Shown here: in pieces, positions 1-3,500 of the stretch | How the letters are laid out: every line of letters begins with the position of its first letter | How positions within the stretch are numbered: the first letter of the stretch is position 1 | DNA from: Actinomycetota bacterium | GTDB taxonomy: Bacteria; Margulisbacteria; Marinamargulisbacteria; SXXA01 | DNA length: 5,800 nt | Direction: 5' to 3' | Assembly: GCA_005791325.1 (NCBI GenBank) | Contig: SXXA01000099.1 | Span: 1 to 5,800, forward strand | The notes under the pieces: generated by a model | The model's database searches: none | The model's input: the letters and a program-made list of their open reading frames with translations, nothing else | Told to the model about the DNA's origin: nothing | Position numbers and translations under genes: made by a program

Positions 1-459
1 AAAGTTCTCAATTTCTTTGATGGTCTTATCGATATTGTTATCGAACTTGATATTGTGGATTCTTCCAATGATAATGAACGACAAGTCGTCTCTGCTACGG
101 CCAAAGCACCCCATGCCTTGTTTCGTGCAGAATTTGCCTCTCACGATATGTATGCCAGTGTCGATCATGTCATGGACAAATTAATCGTACAAGTTAAAAA
201 ATACCGCGAAAAACAGAGGGATCATCACCCCGATCAACCCAAATCCATCGCAAAACCAAAACGAGACAATCTTAAAAAGTTACCCCATTCTCAAGATGTG
301 GATCCCCATTATGACTCAACTCCAATGAGTATTGATCAAGCCATTCAATTATTAGCCAATCGCCAATTACCCTTTTTAATGTTTAAAAATATTAAATCAG
401 GTGAATGTAACCTTGTTTATGGTTTAAAAAACGGGAATATTGGGCATATTGAACCCTAG
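1..459 (+). CDS. hpf: Long-form ribosome hibernation promoting factor, 3' part (N-terminus outside window)
   Basis: This is the C-terminal 152 residues of a long-form HPF, read in frame from base 1 to the TAG at 457-459. The family binds the 30S subunit in slow growth or stationary phase, and the long form joins 70S ribosomes into inactive 100S dimers in the cytoplasm. Two parts are visible. The end of the N-terminal ribosome-binding domain includes ALFRAEFASHDMYASVDHVMDK (bases about 115-180); its DMYAS.D signature at 145-165 is followed by a basic helix, VKKYREKQRDHH. A charged, Lys-rich linker (about 229-321) leads to the C-terminal dimerisation domain (322-456), which starts PMSIDQAI and ends NLVYGLKNGNIGHIEP, close to the classic family ending. 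Long HPFs are usually about 175-200 residues, so roughly 30-40 N-terminal residues are missing. An internal GTG at 55 is not the start, because family-like sequence continues upstream of it. No terminator follows. The short HPF/YfiA type is excluded by the C-terminal domain. Confidence 0.95.
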   Translation, partial: KVLNFFDGLIDIVIELDIVDSSNDNERQVVSATAKAPHALFRAEFASHDMYASVDHVMDKLIVQVKKYREKQRDHHPDQPKSIAKPKRDNLKKLPHSQDVDPHYDSTPMSIDQAIQLLANRQLPFLMFKNIKSGECNLVYGLKNGNIGHIEP

Positions 460-519
460 ATGATTGTGGCCGTAGCTGAACATCCGGTGAGCGAGATGAA
501 TCGGCAGAAATAGGGTACC
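460..519 (+). other. Intergenic gap with a 17-codon mini-ORF
   Basis: These 60 bases separate hpf from the giant gene. An ATG directly abuts the hpf stop (TAG then ATG at 460) and opens a 17-codon frame, MIVAVAEHPVSEMNRQK, ending at TAG 511-513. No good Shine-Dalgarno precedes it, and I recognise no peptide family. It lies in the same frame as both flanking genes. I see no GC-rich hairpin followed by a T-run, so there is no convincing terminator, and no clear -35/-10 pair. The two genes may therefore be co-transcribed, but this is inference. The mini-ORF is more likely chance than a gene. Confidence 0.4.
512..515 (+). promoter_or_regulatory. Weak candidate ribosome binding site for the GTG start at 520
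   Basis: AGGG lies four bases upstream of the GTG at 520, which is short spacing and a weak match to the anti-Shine-Dalgarno sequence. It is the only purine-rich candidate near this start. It overlaps the TAG that closes the mini-ORF, so translational coupling is conceivable. The protein features downstream support this start more than the site does. Confidence 0.3.
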
Positions 520-3500
520 GTGACAACAAAACAACCAATCAAGGGGATCGGGTTATGGCCTAGACCAAAGCTCATAATCGGGTTATTGGTTGCGATAGCC
601 TGTACCGTATTTGCCATGAGCCTGATGGCCGCCGTGATTATTCCATTCTCGGCACAATTTACCAACCTATTTACCAATGAATTGGTATCCGGAAAACGGG
701 GCGTTCAAGTTCAATTGGTTCATGGTGTTGATGCCGAAAAACGAATGGTATGGTCAGAATATTTTGAGTTTACTTTCGTCAGTGGCAATATGGTAACCGA
801 GTTGGGTCGAGTCGTGGCCATTGATGAAAATATTTTTTTGAATAAGCCACTTTTTTTTGTGTTCGCCATTCAAGATGTACCAGGAACGGTTACCATACCA
901 GTCGAAGAACAACCACTGGCCGTTTCATCCTTGTTGAGTCGGCAAGCCATGAGCGTATCGGCCAATGCCATTATTGGTACCATTCCTTCGAACTTGGTTA
1001 GTGGTAACTATACGGGTATTACCGGCGTTGGTGTTTTGGATAGTTTAACCGTGGGATCTCGAGCCTTGGTCGTTCGAGGGGATACCAATCGAGTGGGGAT
1101 CGGGGTCACCGATCCAACCGTGGCCCTGGACGTGAGCGGGTCCATTCGAATCCGAAATGGGGGCATTACATTTCCAGATGGTAGTATTTTAACCGCTGCC
1201 CCTCAAAATACCTTTATTGCCACCGGCGTGAGTAGTAACGACCAAGTTTTAATTGACGCGGATACCGGAAATCGGGGAGTGGGGGATATCCGGTTGCGAA
1301 CCCGAAATACCGATCGACTGGTTATCACCAATGCCGGTAAAGTGGGAATTGGGGTCTCTAACCCAATCCAAACACTCGAGGTGGCAGGGGGAATACGTCT
1401 GGGAAATACCCAAGTGGGGGTACCCGGAACCATTCGTTACAATAGTGGATCATTTGAAGGGTTTGATGGCATGCAATGGAAGGCATTGGATATTCAAGCC
1501 AACTCAGATGGCATTTGGGAAGCGGATGTGGGATTGGGGGTGGTTCGGCTCCGTGTCCCTACACTCAAAGTAGGCATCGGGCTCACCAACCCACAATATT
1601 CTTTGGATGTATCTGGTAATGTTCGTGCCACACGATTTGAGGGAGCCTTTAAAGGCGATGGCTCTGAGTTAACCGGCATCTTATTACAATCAATGAATGG
1701 GGTTCTCCCCATCGAGAAAGGGGGGACCGGCACATCCAACTTTTCGGCATCAGGGGTGGTGGTGTTTGACCCCCAGCGAAACGCCCTTACCACCCTACCC
1801 TTGGGTTCCGGTCAGCTAGCAGTAGGAGATGGCTCGGGCATAAAAGCCAAAACACTGGTTGCCGGTCCGGGAATTCGCGTCTTACAAAGCAGTGAGGCTA
1901 TTACGGTGGCACATGGGTATTCATCGCTGGTTGCACCATCGAGCGTTGAGGTTCCGGGCGTGGTGCTGGCTGGCCTTGAACTCGATACATTTGGACACGT
2001 GTCACGACTGGTTACCACCAATTTAGATGAGCGATTTTATACCAAAGAAGAAGCCGATACGCGATTTTTAACCACATCAGGGGGCACCATCACAGGCGTT
2101 ATTACCATGGATAGGGGCTCCTATATCGCAGGGAATGGACCCTTGGTACTGGCACCCAATTCGGGTTCAAATGTGGGGATTGGAGTGAGTGATCCCAAAC
2201 AAAAATTGGACATTGCGGGGGCCATTCGGATTGGAAATACAACCCAAAACGAACCTGGAAGTATTCGTTTCGTTAATGGGCGATTTGAAGGTTTTTCCGG
2301 AAGCATATGGCGATACTTAGATGACAGCGTCACCACGGACAGTGGATGGGTACTAACGGGTACCAATGTTAGCACCTTACCTGGACTGATGGTTGGAATT
2401 GGTACCAGTAATCCCCAAGTGGCCTTGGCGGTATCTGGTAATGTGCTCATTTCAGGGACTGCCATCATTCAAGGTGGCGTTAGTGTGAATCAGGCAATAT
2501 GGTTAGGGGATCGCCAAATAACACCGGGACGATTACCGGGGAATTGGCAGGTCGTGGATGGCATTATTCGGGCCACACAATGGCGAATTGGGGATGTATC
2601 CAATATTCAATCCGATGCCTCGGTGGTGGTGGCGGGGGGATTATTGGTTAATCATCAATTAAAAATTGGCAATCTGGTTATTTCGGCGAATGGGATGGCA
2701 ACGGGTCCTTGGCAATTTAATCAAATTACGGTGAACACCATTTCGGGGGACTCTGGGTTGCGAATCATACCCAATGGTCGCTTACAATTGGGGTCGGCAC
2801 TGGAAATTGATGGTTCTGTGATTCGAAGCCTGAACCCAGAACTCAATATGGTTATATCGGCCAATCAAATGGTCAGCATGATGACCACCCTCAATACCCC
2901 CGTATTGGTAGTGGGTTCAGTTGTAACCATTGATGCAAGATTGGGTGGGATGGGGATCAATACCCCCCCCCAAAATGGGTTTGCCTTAAGCGTTAGCGGG
3001 GATGTGGTGATTGGCCGCTATGCTACCCTTCCAGCAGGTGGAAAAGTGGGTCAATCCGATTTATTTGTGGAAGGAAACTTGGTGGTGGATGGTACCTTAT
3101 ATTATGAGAACACGTTTTTGTCTGTGGTCGATTCACCCAGTGGTGGACAAGTGGCCAATGTAACAGGATCTAGGATGAATGTTGGGCCTGTATACCCCAC
3201 TCAAGTGGCCAAATTTAATGTGCGGGGTGATCGGTCGATTAACGATGATGTGGTTGACATTCGATCTGCACTGGGGGAACAGCTGTTAATGGTCAAAGAA
3301 TCGGGTCGATTGGGGATTGGGGTATCCAATCCAAGCGCGTATTTACATCTACGTGCTGGCACGTCTACCATCCCCCCCTTGCGTTTAGAGGCAGGGCCAC
3401 TCACACTAACCCCTGTGCCAGGAGCATTGGAACACGACCAAGGACGATTGTTTTTTACCAATGATCAAGGGATGCGAATGGAAATTGGACTCATCAATGC

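Noticed and set aside
457..513. Possible recoding of TAG as an amino acid, joining hpf to the giant protein
   Set aside because: HPF ends at its normal family terminus (GHIEP) exactly at the first TAG, so TAG is a true stop here. The giant frame has no in-frame TAG, TAA or TGA.
421..519. Promoter or terminator between hpf and the giant gene
   Set aside because: TTGAAC at 449-454 lacks a matching -10 at suitable spacing, and no stable hairpin with a T-run is visible.
547..586. Direct repeat ATCGGGTTAT at 547-556 and 577-586
   Set aside because: It is only 10 bases, in frame, and encodes similar hydrophobic and glycine residues in the signal region. No operator-like symmetry is present.
1253..1573. 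Plus-strand 106-codon frame in another phase
   Set aside because: It is entirely inside the giant frame, where the frame-1 protein has clear VGIG..NP and IRY motifs. The alternate phase gives an atypical Trp-rich sequence.
2121..2468. Minus-strand open frame of 115 codons, and similar minus-strand frames at 456-677, 1203-1433, 1494-1793, 1812-2021, 3201-3461, 3494-3820, 3849-4193 and 4823-5057
   Set aside because: They lie opposite the continuous giant frame (456-677 also covers its start and the gap). Their protein sequences follow no family I know and simply mirror the repetitive Gly/Val/Asn/Pro codons of the plus strand.
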